Positions 20,101 to 33,090 of a stretch of DNA of 47,479 nucleotides are shown piece by piece; the first letter of the stretch is position 1, and every line of letters begins with the position of its first letter. Origin of the DNA: Zygnema circumcarinatum. Lineage: Eukaryota > Streptophyta > Zygnematophyceae > Zygnematales > Zygnemataceae. The notes under the pieces are model-generated. The model had not been told where the DNA came from, made no database searches, and was given only the letters and a program-made list of their open reading frames with translations. A program made the translations under genes and the position numbers. The stretch lies in the NCBI GenBank assembly GCA_037447605.1, contig CM074820.1:91066-138544 (forward strand), in the 5' to 3' direction.

Positions 20101-23100
20101 ACTCTTCGAGCGGATTGGAGGAGGGGCTGCGAGGCTCATACCTGGGACTCATTCAAAAGGTAGGCGGCGTTGTAAGAAGCGAAGGCGATGATGTTTCGTT
20201 GAGCAAGGAAGGAAGCAATGGATTTTTTACCTTTGCTTTATCTTTCAGGTTGTCCTATACGATCGGTTTTGGAAAAGGTAACCATTTTTTGGGTCATCCT
20301 GCAGTAGTGCACCCTGATCAGCGCGTTAATAGAATGTAGGAGCCACTGAAGACTGTCAGGTTTCGAACAAGTTGGCTCTCTCGTTGCCTGTACATCGCTG
20401 TAGTCGTTTCTGTCGCGATAAATGGCAGCTGGAAGGTTCTGCCTAAGCTCAATGTGCTTATGCTTTCCCTGACATTTTGTCGTTCTTTGAAATCACATCC
20501 TTGTGTTGAACTTTGTTGGATGTGTAGATCCCGCACTTGGTGGAGCTGGGTGTCACGGCGGTTGAGCTGTTGCCTGTCTTTGAATACGATGAGTTCGAGT
20601 TTCAACGCCGCCCAAATCCGCGAGATCACATGGTTTTGTCGCATCCTTGAACCCTGTTCACTGTTCTGCTTGTACAATCATTGATTCAAGATGTACACTA
20701 GCGCAGGTGGTGTAGCATGTAGATTACGTGGAACAGAAGGCATTCGAACTTAAGGGGACATTGTAAGACCGATTTTAAGGCTGATTTTGAAACAGCTGAC
20801 CCTGTTCCATGCTCGCAGTTTCGCAAGACTCACTGAATTCAGTTGCAAGCGCAGGTGAACACGTGGGGCTATTCCACCATAAACTTCTTTGCTCCCATGA
20901 GCCGCTATGCGAGCAACGGAGGGGGTCCCGCAGCTGCTTCAAGGGAGTTCAAGGAGATGGTGAAGGCCTTGCACGCGGCGGGCATTGAGGTGGGGGCCGC
21001 CCCTCCCTGCCCTGCTCTCAACTTCACTTGCTGAGGTCTCAGTCAGTTAGTCAGCCAATCGATTGCCTTTGGCATGATCGAACATGATCTGAGTCTCTTG
21101 ACTTGAGACCATGGTTCCACGTGTGCCTGATGCAAATCCTTCGTTGGGTGCACAGGTTTGGCTGGATGTGGTGTACAATCATACAAATGAATTAGACGAC
21201 GCTTTCCCCTACTTAACTTCGTTCCGAGGAATTGATAACCTGGTGAGCATCGCGTTCATAGTAACTTCTGTGGTTCATCACCTGACGGATGTACAGGCAG
21301 GACAGCTCAAAATGCTTAGGCATGGTATTGCTTGTCATACATTCGAACACTTTCGGGACCTCGTTCTCAAACAAAGCCTGACAAAAATAACAGAAGCGAA
21401 TTTCTTGGTTGTTTCGACTTCTTCCTTAGCATGGGAATCGGCTGAAAGCGGGGTCGAGTGACACCGGGGGGGATTTGCAGGTGTATTACATTGTGGATAC
21501 AAACGCTTACGTGCAGCTGGCCAATTATGCGGGCTGTGGTGCGTTGCATGGAGGGAGTTTGCATGCTGTAGAGGAGAGCTTCCTTGTCTTTCAAGCTGGG
21601 ATGCTCCAATTAGAGTTGCTGTAATTTGTCTGACGGTTTACGGTTCCAAATTGCAAGCAAGTGTCGGGATACCGTGGATAGGGAAAGGCTATGAAGCCAT
21701 CCGTGTACCATGGCCCTTGCAACGCTTTTTCCTGCTTCCTGCACACTGACTGACTGACTGACTGACTGACTGACTGAGTGCGTGCGTGCTCGGAGGGCTC
21801 CAGGGAACACGCTGAACTGCAACCATCCGGTCGTCACGGAGCTCATCCTCGCCAGCCTCCGCCACTGGTTGGTGCCAACCAACCAACCAACCAACCTCCC
21901 TCCGCGCTCTGGCACGCACGCACTGGTGCTTTTGAGCACTCACTGACTGAAATTCCCAAGATGCCAAATCTGCATCTTCTCTTCTCCTTCTTCTTCTTCT
22001 TTCTTCTCCTTCTTCTTCTTCTTCTTCTTCTTTCTTTTTCTTCTTCTTCTTCTTCTCCTTCTTCTTTCTCCTTTCTTCGCCTTCACCTTCTTCCTTCTTC
22101 TTTGTTCTTGGTGGTTGGCGCGTCGTGACGCGGTGCGGGGGGGCGCCTGAAGGGGTTGCCACGTGGCAGGGTGAGGGAGTACCACGTGGACGGGTTCCGG
22201 TTCGACCTCGCGAGCGTGCTCTGCCGCGGGACGGACGGAGCGCCGCTCGCGGGCGCGCCCCCGCTCGTGCGGGTCAGCGCAGCGCGTCACCGTGACACCG
22301 CGCCGCGCCGCGCTGCGCCGAACTCAAACTCAAACTGGAACTGAAACTGAAACTGAAACTCTGGCGGGCGGGTATCCCGTTGGGGACGCGCAGGCCATAA
22401 CGAAGGACGTCGTCCTGGCGGACGCGAAGCTGGTGGCGGAGCCGTGGGACTGCGCGGGCCTTTACCTCGTCGGCTCCTTCCCCAACTGGGACAGGTGCGG
22501 GGGGGGGATACCTATGGCTTTTAGGGTTTTTGGGGGCATAATGTGCAACCCATGGGGGACTTCCAAGATAGGCCATCCATCTTGACTTTTCTCGTTAAGT
22601 TGCTTTACTCTTGCTTTGTCTGTTAGGAACAACTTTGATATGAATAAAGTTTGCGATAAGCGCTTGAACAAGCTCCCTTTGCAGGCTGTGGGATAACTTC
22701 TGCAAATTGTGGTGGGAGACATGCAGATGGGGCGAATGGAATGGAGCCTACCGAGATGACGTGCGCCGCTTTATCAAGGTCGATTCTTTCATCTTAATGG
22801 CCCTGCGGTTACTTCTTGCAGCCGCTGACCGCCTCTGACTAACCTTAGCCATTGAGAGAGTATTGCAGGGAGATGAAGGGATGAAGAGTGCCTTTGCGAC
22901 ACGGCTCGCAGGATCCGCAGACCTCTATAATGTCCGTCAGTGAGCCCTCGTCAGATTTCTAACGCAAAACTTGCCTGCACTTCCATATCAATCTTTGCAT
23001 GGATTGACTCTTCACAGGTCCTTAAAGCACTGCTACCATTACGCTAGAACGGCTCAAGTTTCTGCTGCAAACACTTACTGTAAAAAATGGGGATTGGCAA

Positions 23101-25413
23101 TGAGCAGGTGAATCACAGAAAGCCATATCACAGCGTCAACTTTGTCATTGCACACGATGGATTTACCCTCATGGATCTCGTATCCTACAACTCGAAGGTG
23201 CGTATGGGCACGCTTTATGACAAATGAATTGTTTGAACAACTAGAGTTTCATGGCAGAAAAAGATGATGCGCAATGTAAAAAGGAGGCTTAGAAGCTGAA
23301 GATGCTGGTCTTTGCTGCTGACCGTATTGGAGAGTCAAGTGATACACACTTGTGTTAAGGTTCTGGAAAAGCTTGCTCTGTTTCTCTTCGGACCTTTGTT
23401 TTATAGTAACAATGGGTCCCATAATCATTGGGGAGGAGATTGGTGCTCATAAAATGTGCAAGTCTTTGTGGTACACTCAGCACAATGAAGCGAACGGGGA
23501 GGGCGGCCGTGACGGCAGTAACGACAATTTTAGCTGGAACTGCGGAGCGGAGGGTGAGAGCACACAAGAACGGAGCCCTGCTCTCAGTGCTCCTTCGCGA
23601 GCGTATGCTCTGACCACTTGTCGAAGAAAAAAACATTCTTTGGGAAACAGTGAACATGAAGAAGCAGCTCACATGCAGGAGGGTGTGCGGTTGCGGTGCA
23701 GGTCCAACAGACGATCCCGGAGTGAACGCATTACGGGTTCGGCAAGCGAAGAATCTTCATGCGGCACTCATGCTCTCGCAGGTTCGGAATGCTTTGCTTC
23801 ATACTGCTTCTTCATTTGATTTTTACCTTCCTCGCGATTCCTTTCTCGATTTTAGAAGGCGATTGAGTTCAATAACGGAGGAAACATGATCTTGTTGTTG
23901 TGTTTCACCGCCATCTGTTTTGATTCCATCATACACTTGTTGGAAGTTTACTAAGAAGTACGGCACTGTTTGATGGAATAGGGCTGCCCCATGATGCTGA
24001 TGGGTGACGAGTATCTGCACACGCGAGGAGGAAATAACAACAGCTATGGGCATGATAACTTCTTGAACCATTTTCAATGGCATCAGGTGGGCAATAACGG
24101 TCTGCTGAAGGATGGGAGAGAGCAGATGTGAAAGGGGGGAAAGGTGGGGGGGTGTCTTGGTACCGCCCATGGGAGTTGTGATAATGCCATCTTTCCTGCT
24201 TCACTTAATTTCAACTTTAAGTGCAAAGAGGACTCAGAAGATTATAATGACTGTACTTCCATTGTCTAACGACTGGCAGCTCGTTTTGGATATCAATGGA
24301 GTGTGTTCAGCTGGAGGCTGAACGAACAAAGACTTTCAGATTCTTCTCTGAAACGATTGCATTCCGTAAACGACACCCGCTTCTCGGAAGGGATTCATTC
24401 TTGACAGATGTGAGAAATGGCAGACCTGTTGAGCCTAAACATGTTGAATGTTCTGTTGGGACGTCAATGTGACGTGCCAGACTGTGTCATTCAGATCAAA
24501 TATTTTCGCCAATGGGCAGGCTTGGCCATGGGAGCAAAGTTATTGCGCATATTCACATTTTGTTTTGTCGCCCGTCTTTAGAAAGTTGGATGCATTTTCT
24601 GTGTGCAGGGCGATGTAACTTGGCACGAGGACAACTGGGACAACCCCGACAGTCGCTTTCTCGCCTTCACGTAGGTCACCGTTCCTCCCTCCTCGTGGGG
24701 CACCATGGCTTGTTTCACTCGCCATTGAGTGGTGAGATGCTATCCTCCCCAATAGCAGGTAAAATACTACTCACTTGGACATGTTTGTGACTTGTTTTGG
24801 AAAGGAGAATCTTCATGGTCACCAGATATCATTTGAAATGGGTAAGTTGCAGTTAGGAAACAGGTCAACGCTTAAATTTCGACTCAACTGGATTGGATTG
24901 GGTTGTCTAGTTCATGGAGTGATCAGCTGTCAGTTGTACAAAAAAGGGGTTGACAAAAGGTAGCTCGTGTCAATCAATGACTCTACGAAAAAAATCCTGC
25001 TAAACGGAGGGAGGTTGATGGATGATGCTGAGCAGGCTGCACGACAGAGGCCAAGGCCACGGCAGCATCTATGCGGCGTTCAATGCGCACACCTATTTTG
25101 TGAACGTTGCGCTCCCATCGCCCCCGAGCGGCAAGGCGTGGCGGAGAGTGGTGCGCCCTCCCCCTTCCTCCATGGCCTGCCTCCTTTCTGCCCGCCCCCG
25201 TGCATGAGTCTGAGTGTGCCTGCCAGCTTCAAAAGGCCGAGCGGGCGTGGGAGTGACCAGAGGGTTTGGGTTTTGAGGGATGGACGGATGCCTTGGCAGA
25301 TGGACACGAATCTGCCGCCCCCAAACGATGTCGTGGAAGGCGGCGTGGGAGGGCTGGAGGCGCACTACAATGTGGCGCCCTTCTCGTGCATTGTGCTCGT
25401 AGCGAGGAGCTAG
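17181..25413 (+). CDS. ISA3: Isoamylase-type starch debranching enzyme, ISA3 class (about 23 exons)
   Basis: Hydrolyses alpha-1,6 branch points of glucans in the plastid; ISA3 acts mainly in starch breakdown. Exons: 17181-17246 (inferred), 17883-18170, 18297-18514, 19269-19365, 19643-19885, 20055-20159, 20528-20632, 20855-20989, 21156-21242, 21481-21538, 21804-21867, 22170-22272, 22394-22494, 22727-22778, 22869-22931, 23108-23197, 23481-23553, 23702-23781, 23982-24086, 24311-24409, 24609-24670, 25036-25150, 25300-25413; 2523 nt, 840 residues. The four GH13 regions are intact: [14 protein letters not shown] with the nucleophile Asp, AEPWD with the acid/base Glu, and IAHDGF. ISA3-type features include [26 protein letters not shown] and the C-terminal [10 protein letters not shown]. 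The Ser/Thr-rich first two exons resemble a transit peptide, but exon 1 and its ATG rest only on phase and splice signals. Exon 14 has two in-frame acceptors (see findings). Confidence 0.95.
21746..21778 (+). repeat. (GACT)n microsatellite
   Basis: About eight GACT units in ISA3 intron 10, ending about 25 bp before the acceptor of exon 11. Confidence 0.9.
21868..21896 (+). repeat. Donor-overlapping hairpin and (AACC)n repeat
   Basis: Intron 11 of ISA3 begins GTTGGTGCCAACC and runs into (AACC)n. GGTTGG with CCAACC can form a stem that includes the 5' splice site. Confidence 0.7.
21970..22095 (+). repeat. (TTC)n pyrimidine tract
   Basis: About 125 nt almost purely of C and T, mostly TTC units, in ISA3 intron 11. 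It makes Ser/Leu/Phe frames on the plus strand and Lys/Glu frames on the minus strand, none of them real. Confidence 0.9.
22157..22168. promoter_or_regulatory. Palindrome TGCCACGTGGCA at the ISA3 exon 12 acceptor
   Basis: A perfect 12-bp G-box palindrome overlapping the 3' end of intron 11 (acceptor CAG ends at 22169). It may be chance or an intronic site. Confidence 0.3.
22320..22361 (+). repeat. (AAACTG/C)n microsatellite
   Basis: About seven units of six bases (AAACTC, then AAACTG-like) in ISA3 intron 12. Confidence 0.85.
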
Positions 25414-25661
25414 GGCGGCTGGGCTGCGAACGTTCACAAGGGCGGACTGTCGTTGTGGGAGGCCAAGGGCCGTCGGCAGGCGCACCGAAGAGAGCGCTTG
25501 TTTGACCACCCTCTTGGTCGCCTGCGCTTTGTACAAAACACTTGAAACCTAACTGTACATTCAATTCTTGCTCATCGTGTGGCTGTCGCACTGTACTCGC
25601 CGCTCGCTCGGACCTTGCTTAGAGCCACAGCCGGTCGGTCTGTCGGTCGGTGCTCTTGACA

Positions 25662-25682
25662 GCATGCATGCATGCATGCATG
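25662..25682. repeat. (GCAT)n self-complementary microsatellite
   Basis: Five GCAT units. The sequence is its own reverse complement and could form a cruciform. Confidence 0.9.
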
Positions 25683-25886
25683 GTTAGTAATAATGGCCAT
25701 TCGACTCTTGGCGGAAAGCCGAAGGAAATCACCATGGAACAACCAAGGCTGGTCTGTCGAATGATCGGAACAATGCATGCATGCTCCAACGGCTGGACCC
25801 ATGACCAAATAAGGCCCACATTCGCCCTTGTTCTCAACACGGCTGCGCTAGAGACGACGCGCCTCCCTCGGCCGGTGAGTGCGCGC

Positions 25887-25894
25887 TGACGTCA
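25887..25894. promoter_or_regulatory. CRE-like palindrome TGACGTCA
   Basis: A perfect copy 614 bp upstream of the PRP17 ATG and about 470 bp after the ISA3 stop. Confidence 0.4.
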
Positions 25895-26508
25895 TCGAGA
25901 TGTGCAAAAAACGTAGACGGTACCAAATGAAAGTTGTGGCTACCGTGAGGTCAATGCACATCCTTTCCTAACGTTTGGCCCAACCAATGCTTGATCCAAC
26001 CAACGGTCGTGGTCGCCATGGAACCCGACCACATGTACGGCACAGCGTGGACCTCGTCCCTCGTTCCATGCCACAGTTTCGGAGTTTCACGTGATTCAGT
26101 TGAAACGGGGAGCAGTCAGGGGGGACGCGCAGGGCGGCATGGAAACCCTAATGTTGCCTCGGAGCGCTGCGCTGGGGCAGGCAGAGCAGAGCGCAGACTC
26201 GAGGACAGGCGGAGGGCAGGTCTTCGCGCCCTTCGAATGAAATTGCTCAAATTGACACCTTTCAATGGCTCCGCTCCTAGCAGTACTCGCCTCCTTGTGT
26301 CTGTAATGTCTTTCTTTTGTGAAGTTTAAAAAAAACTGATCCAAATACTCTCTTCTTATAATTGAAGGAAATGTGGAAAGGGAGAGCCGGAATACAGTGA
26401 GGAAAACAGGAAGGAGGATGCTTATTCGTACATTCTTTCGGCAGAGGGAAAAGTTGACTTAGAGCAAAGGGCAATAGCTGTCTTTGAAGCGGAGGATAGG
26501 AAATAGTT

Positions 26509-28594
<2,086 letters not shown>

Positions 28595-29682
28595 GTCTTC
28601 AAAACCTTTTTATCCGTGCCCTGAGCAGTAAAGCGGCATGATGGAGAGAAAAGTTGAAGCGCCAAAAAAAGTTGATGGTTGCAGTTATTTTTCAGACAGA
28701 AGTCCACCAAGGATTTGATAGACTCTGTGGGGATCTGTTCCGTGAACCCTGCTGTCGGAATTTTGCTTCCTACACATTCGTTGTAGTGTGGGTGCGACCA
28801 GCAGGTCGGAGTTTGCATCATTCTGCCCACAGTTGCATGCACCGTTATTGGCCTCAGTATATGGTGTCATTGGTTTTTAGGAATTACAGAAACACTGGCT
28901 CTCTCTGGCTTCCTCGTATCGTTTCTAACTTGGGTGTCTACTATGGAAGTTTTTCGCCCTAAGCATTTATTTTGTTTTTCTTGTTGGCTGCAGGGATTAA
29001 ACTCAGACGTTCTTCTCCAACAATATCCGAATCAGTTTTGTAACGTAGTGTAGGCCTTTAGCGCATGCTTGTCGACCTCAATGGATGCTGCGGATTTCCC
29101 TCCTGTTCAGCGTTTGAGGCTCTTTTCATAGCTAGGTTGGCTTTCACGGTGAATGTGAAGCTTCCGCGATACAATGTGAATAAAGGAGGTGACGTTTTCC
29201 ACTTGACAACAGTCAACAGCGCATGCGCATGACTATGTTCTACTCTTGCAGTTACATAGGAGCCCACGGAGGCAGTCATCCTGCTTTGCATGGACGGGTC
29301 AGTCACACCACTCTCATATTCAAGGAGAGTTTGCTCACTTTCGACAAAGGTCAATGAGATCATTGGCTACGGACGTGAAAATCTATGCACGTCCCCAGGG
29401 CACTAAGCTGGGGCTGCCCCGCGAGGAGGAGAGTCACCTGCGCCGCCCTGTGGCCGCGTGCTCTAGTCAGCACGTGCTCCTTAAGAGCCGCGTCTACAGG
29501 ATTGATGGCTACGACAATCTAAGTGCACTCTGCAGCACGGCTAACTGACTTAACAAACTTACGACATGTTCAAAAGGTAAACTGAAGTTTGCGAATGCAG
29601 GACGCTCCCTGCGGGGCTCCCTGCGGGGTATGTACATGGGGCGACGGGACAAAGTTTTCTGAGGAAGGAGTGGCAGGCTGTC
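28595..29682. other. Convergent intergenic region, no gene recognised
   Basis: Lies between PRP17 (+) and the 306-residue gene (-). A GC-richer patch at 29340-29550 has an open frame (with KIYARPQGTKLGLPRE) but no recognisable domain and no clear splice partners, so it is not called. Confidence 0.45.
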
Positions 29683-31015
29683 CTAGTAGCCAAACTTGCG
29701 GAGCTCCGCTCTCCTCTTCTGCGCGAAGGCGTGCGCGTACGAGAAGATGTGCGCCATGCCCTCCGTCCACAGCTCGAACGCCTCGCTGCTCGCCGCCCGC
29801 GCGAAGACCTCCCCGGCGGTCGTATCCATGCGGAACTCCCTCGCGGCTGCGTCGCATATCTCAGTGGAGACCAGCTCCACTGCAAACAGGAAATATCAGT
29901 CAGTCGGGAATATGCTCACTCTCTGTTAAGTCTCACTCATGGGTAGCAAAGGCGAGTCAGAGTCGGTTTCATTATGCGTTACCGACAAGCCTTTACATTT
30001 TTAATTTGCAGATGGTGTAAATTCGTTATAACTGTGGACTCTCTGGAGATCCGCTGGAGAGCACAAACACTTGAAGCGTGACTCTGAATTAACTTCCCGT
30101 AAATAAATCCTCAAATGACATGATCGTTCGGAAGTGCGCCTACCCTTGTGCAGGTTGCTGCCGAGCAGGTCCATGCTTTTCCACTGTAAAGTTACCTGAA
30201 ACACCCCGCATTTAACAAGCAATAAAACACTTGGCTTTTCCAGTGAACAAGTGCATTGCATTCAAATATCTGCTGATTGGGCATCTCCTGAACTACGAAT
30301 TTCGTTACGAGTAAATAAGTGGAACGCTTGAAAGAAAACTCACCGAGCCGAACTTGTCAACGACGACCGTGTACTTCCTGCGCTTGCCGTGCTTGTCGCC
30401 AGGATATCGCAACTTGAAAAGATAGTAACCTCCTTGAAGCTCTGCGAGCCAAAAGCTGACTGCGACAATATCAAACTTTGCTTTCACCATTCGGTTAAGC
30501 GGAATGACCTCCACGGCCGAGATTAAGCTTTTCTCTTCCCGCTGTTCCTGCTCATTAACGCTTGGTTCGGGCGCTACTTTCTTTGACATCTGCGCGACTT
30601 TTCCACTTCCCAACTTTGCCTGCTCCCACTCAGTCACTGAGTTTTTGTGACCATTGCTGCCTACAGGAACGGTAAGGCTCCTATCCTCTCCCAGAGTCGA
30701 TCTTCCTACAGAGTCTGGCTGCTCCACTGCTGTTGTTCTTTCAGTTGAGACCGTGCGCCTTAGCTTTAACGTCCTCCACTTGACCCTCCTCAGTGTCTTA
30801 ATAGAATACTGGTGTCGTTTCTGCAGGGGTGTTGAGCAGTTTTCATGCGAGCTTTCTGGCACTTCTACTTCCGCAGAAGCTGGAGCTACTTCTTCACGAG
30901 CACCTCCACCTTCTTCATCGTCATGTAACGAGTCACACACAGGTGGTTCCATGCTGCACGCATCCCGAGTACATGATGGGTTGGCAGTGCCCGCATCACA
31001 TTGCTGTTCATCCAT
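29683..31015 (-). CDS. Unrecognised 306-residue protein, three exons
   Basis: Exons 31015-30344, 30195-30144 and 29879-29683 join with GT-AG junctions into one frame of 921 nt. Residues 1 to about 120 are low complexity and acidic with a basic patch (RRVKWRTLKLRR). From about 165 the sequence becomes folded in character: VEVIPLNRMVKAKFDIVAV, FWLAELQGGYYLFKLRYPG, GKRRKYTVVVDKFGS, then VTLQWKSMDLLGSNLHK. The helical C-terminus contains STEICDAAAREFRMDTTAG and AFAQKRRAELRKFGY. The alternating hydrophobic pattern in the middle suggests a small beta-rich domain. I cannot assign a family or function. The joins are supported by phase agreement and by protein-like composition on both sides of each intron. 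The start at 31015 is the first ATG of the frame and could be wrong. No signal peptide or membrane segment is seen. Confidence 0.6.
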
Positions 31016-31557
31016 TTCCGACGAAAGCCTCGACCAGTTCAGAAGTTATAATACATGACATAAGCGCATATCGCTTTCTGCAATAGCTCCAAACAAGAGC
31101 GTAAGCCACGGAACAAAGAGTTTGCAACATCATTCCGCTCAATATTAGGAGCTCACCTGTAACTTTGCGCCAAGCTAACAGCATATCCTGTCAGTCTACT
31201 ATTCTCAGAGCAGGGAGGAAACGAAGTGCTAACTGCGAATGTACCGCCTGTTACTTATGTACGACCATCAGTAAATATAATGAACTCAAATTAGGATAAA
31301 CAATTAGGGATTTCTTCTTCACGAGTGGCTTCCCTTCAACCACATGCCGCAGCAAAGCTCCTGCCATTGCCACGCATGAATTCCAAAAATCTAATGACCC
31401 GCACATGAATACACACATCTATACCATTCGAAACCACGAACCTTGAGTCGCAAGCTCTAGCTTCCGGCCCAAGCTCCTCCGCACAAAGAGCTCCATCGCC
31501 CACTGCCTCGCCTCCCCTTCACTCAGGCTATATGCCGAATCCCTGCACGCATCTGGC

Positions 31558-31583
31558 GGCCCTGCCCTGCCCTGCCCTGCCCT
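31558..31583 (+). repeat. (CCCTG)n microsatellite
   Basis: About five CCCTG units in GC-rich intergenic DNA. Confidence 0.85.
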
Positions 31584-32630
31584 TGCCCCGCTACAGCTGC
31601 CTGCCGGGGCCAGAAGCCATGGATTCGAGCCGAGCCTCGTGAGGCCTCCCCTCCCACTTCCGGTAGGCGTCGTGCGGGGGACTCGGACGCTGGACTACGT
31701 CGGGCAGGAAAAGTCACACCCAAAATGTTTCATTCTGCCCGCGTTACAGCGATAAAAGAGCTTGTGACCAATAGAAGCACTCAAGGACACGTGCGATGGT
31801 CAACGAACCGATACTTTGAAGAGTTTCGGTCAGGATAACAATGTCTGAAATTTCCCCGTACAATACGGGCAGTTGAGAAGCTTCACTCAAAGCGGGCGCT
31901 TCAAGCCAATGAGGCTGCGAAGTTACACGCGCGAGAGCCAGCATGGACCGGGAGGTCTTTCTCGATCGGGCCGGGCAGAAAAACGTTCCGTTGGCCAATC
32001 ACATGCTAGCATGGTGCGTGCGAGCCGGAATCTATCCGTCCCAGCGGGCCGGGTCGGTGCGGACAGTCCAATGCGGGCGCCGCCTCGCGCGTGCGACACG
32101 GACGTGGCGGCACCGGCGAGGCCCTTTTGGCCAAGCGGGCGGCACCACGTGGCACGGGGCCGCCATGACTCCGGTCAAGCGCAGAGTAACGGTCAGGATC
32201 GGAAAAGTTCGTCGGCCTTCCCGCAAGTGCTGAGTCCAGCTGACGCAGCGTCATTGGCGCGACTCCACTTGACTGAGGAAATGATAATTTTGTCCCACTA
32301 TCCGTGAAATGCGTTGGAGCTCCCCTCACACGTGCAAAAGCTCTTTGCGTGCACGTCGTGCCACGTGGTCGAGGTGCCGTACAAAACCTTGTCTGACGCG
32401 GGCCGGCAAGTGCCTACGTGGCGTAAGGAGAGAGCAGATGACGAGGAACTCGTGCACGTAGATGGAAGCGTTCACACTGCCGCCGTTGAGGCATTCACTC
32501 GTGCGTCGTTGTCAGTCCGAACTCGGGGTAGGCCATGCGAGAGGCCGCGCGTTTGGGCAACATGCGCTGCTCATGTCCTACCCATGTTCCAACCCCAGAA
32601 CTTCACAAAGCAGCAAGACGGAGCACGGGC

Positions 32631-32671
32631 ACCATGCCATTCCATGCCATGCCATGCCATGCCATGCCATG
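32631..32671. repeat. (CCATG)n pentamer array, left copy
   Basis: About eight CCATG/CCATT units. It is the reverse complement of the array at 34907-34936 on the other side of EMC4. Confidence 0.9.
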
Positions 32672-33090
32672 GGTACAGAAGGCATGGCGAGGACGATGTC
32701 CAGAGACATTCTTGCAAGGAGGGGATCCACAAGGTACAATGCGGCGGCGAAATGCAGCTAACATTCGGAACCGCATCGTCTCCACTAAAGCTTCCAGCTG
32801 CTGGTCTGTGGGCGGACCTCCCCAATTGATGATGGGAGCTCACGGCAAGTGCCATCCCCTATCTGGGACTTCAGACGGAGGGGGACGAACGAAGACTAAA
32901 GGGGAGACACAAAGAGCACAAATTTTCGAGGCCAACTTTTTAGACGGAAGTGAAGATGTGATGCTGTAATGTACAGACACTCCGGCATGGCCACTACACA
33001 AAGGCGAGGATGAAATGAGCGGAGGAATTGGCTTGAGCAGCGAACGGCAACAATCACGGCCACCAAACGAGGCATTCATGCGTCTGTGCT

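Larger units (their letters stand above)
25414..26508. other. Intergenic region between ISA3 and PRP17, promoter of PRP17
   Basis: Contains a (GGTC)n patch (25632-25650), (GCAT)n (25662-25682), a TGACGTCA site (25887-25894) and an AAACCCTAA telo-box (about 26142). An A/G-rich likely 5' UTR runs up to the ATG at 26509. No coding region is supported. Confidence 0.5.
31016..33090. other. Intergenic region, 5' flank of the 306-residue gene and 3' flank of EMC4
   Basis: No gene is supported. It holds (CCCTG)n at about 31558-31583 and a GC-rich segment at 31930-32450 with CCACGTGG at 32145-32152 and 32361-32368 and ACGTGGC words. The first (CCATG)n array lies at 32631-32671. Frames at 31873-32307 and 32314-32829 show no known motif. 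Confidence 0.5.

Noticed and set aside
21689-22290. Lys/Glu- or Ser/Phe-rich frames over the ISA3 intron 11 region.
   Set aside because: They come from the TTC pyrimidine repeat and its complement; the ISA3 exons on both sides account for the coding signal.
31617-31690. GGATTCGAGCC, resembling a reversed tRNA B box.
   Set aside because: No matching acceptor stem, A box or anticodon arm could be built around it; no tRNA was found anywhere in the window.
32990-33035. Plus-strand EMSGGIGL, resembling the EMC4 C-terminus.
   Set aside because: It is on the wrong strand. The true terminal exon is on the minus strand at 33126-33091 (EFSSGGIPL) with a correct acceptor.
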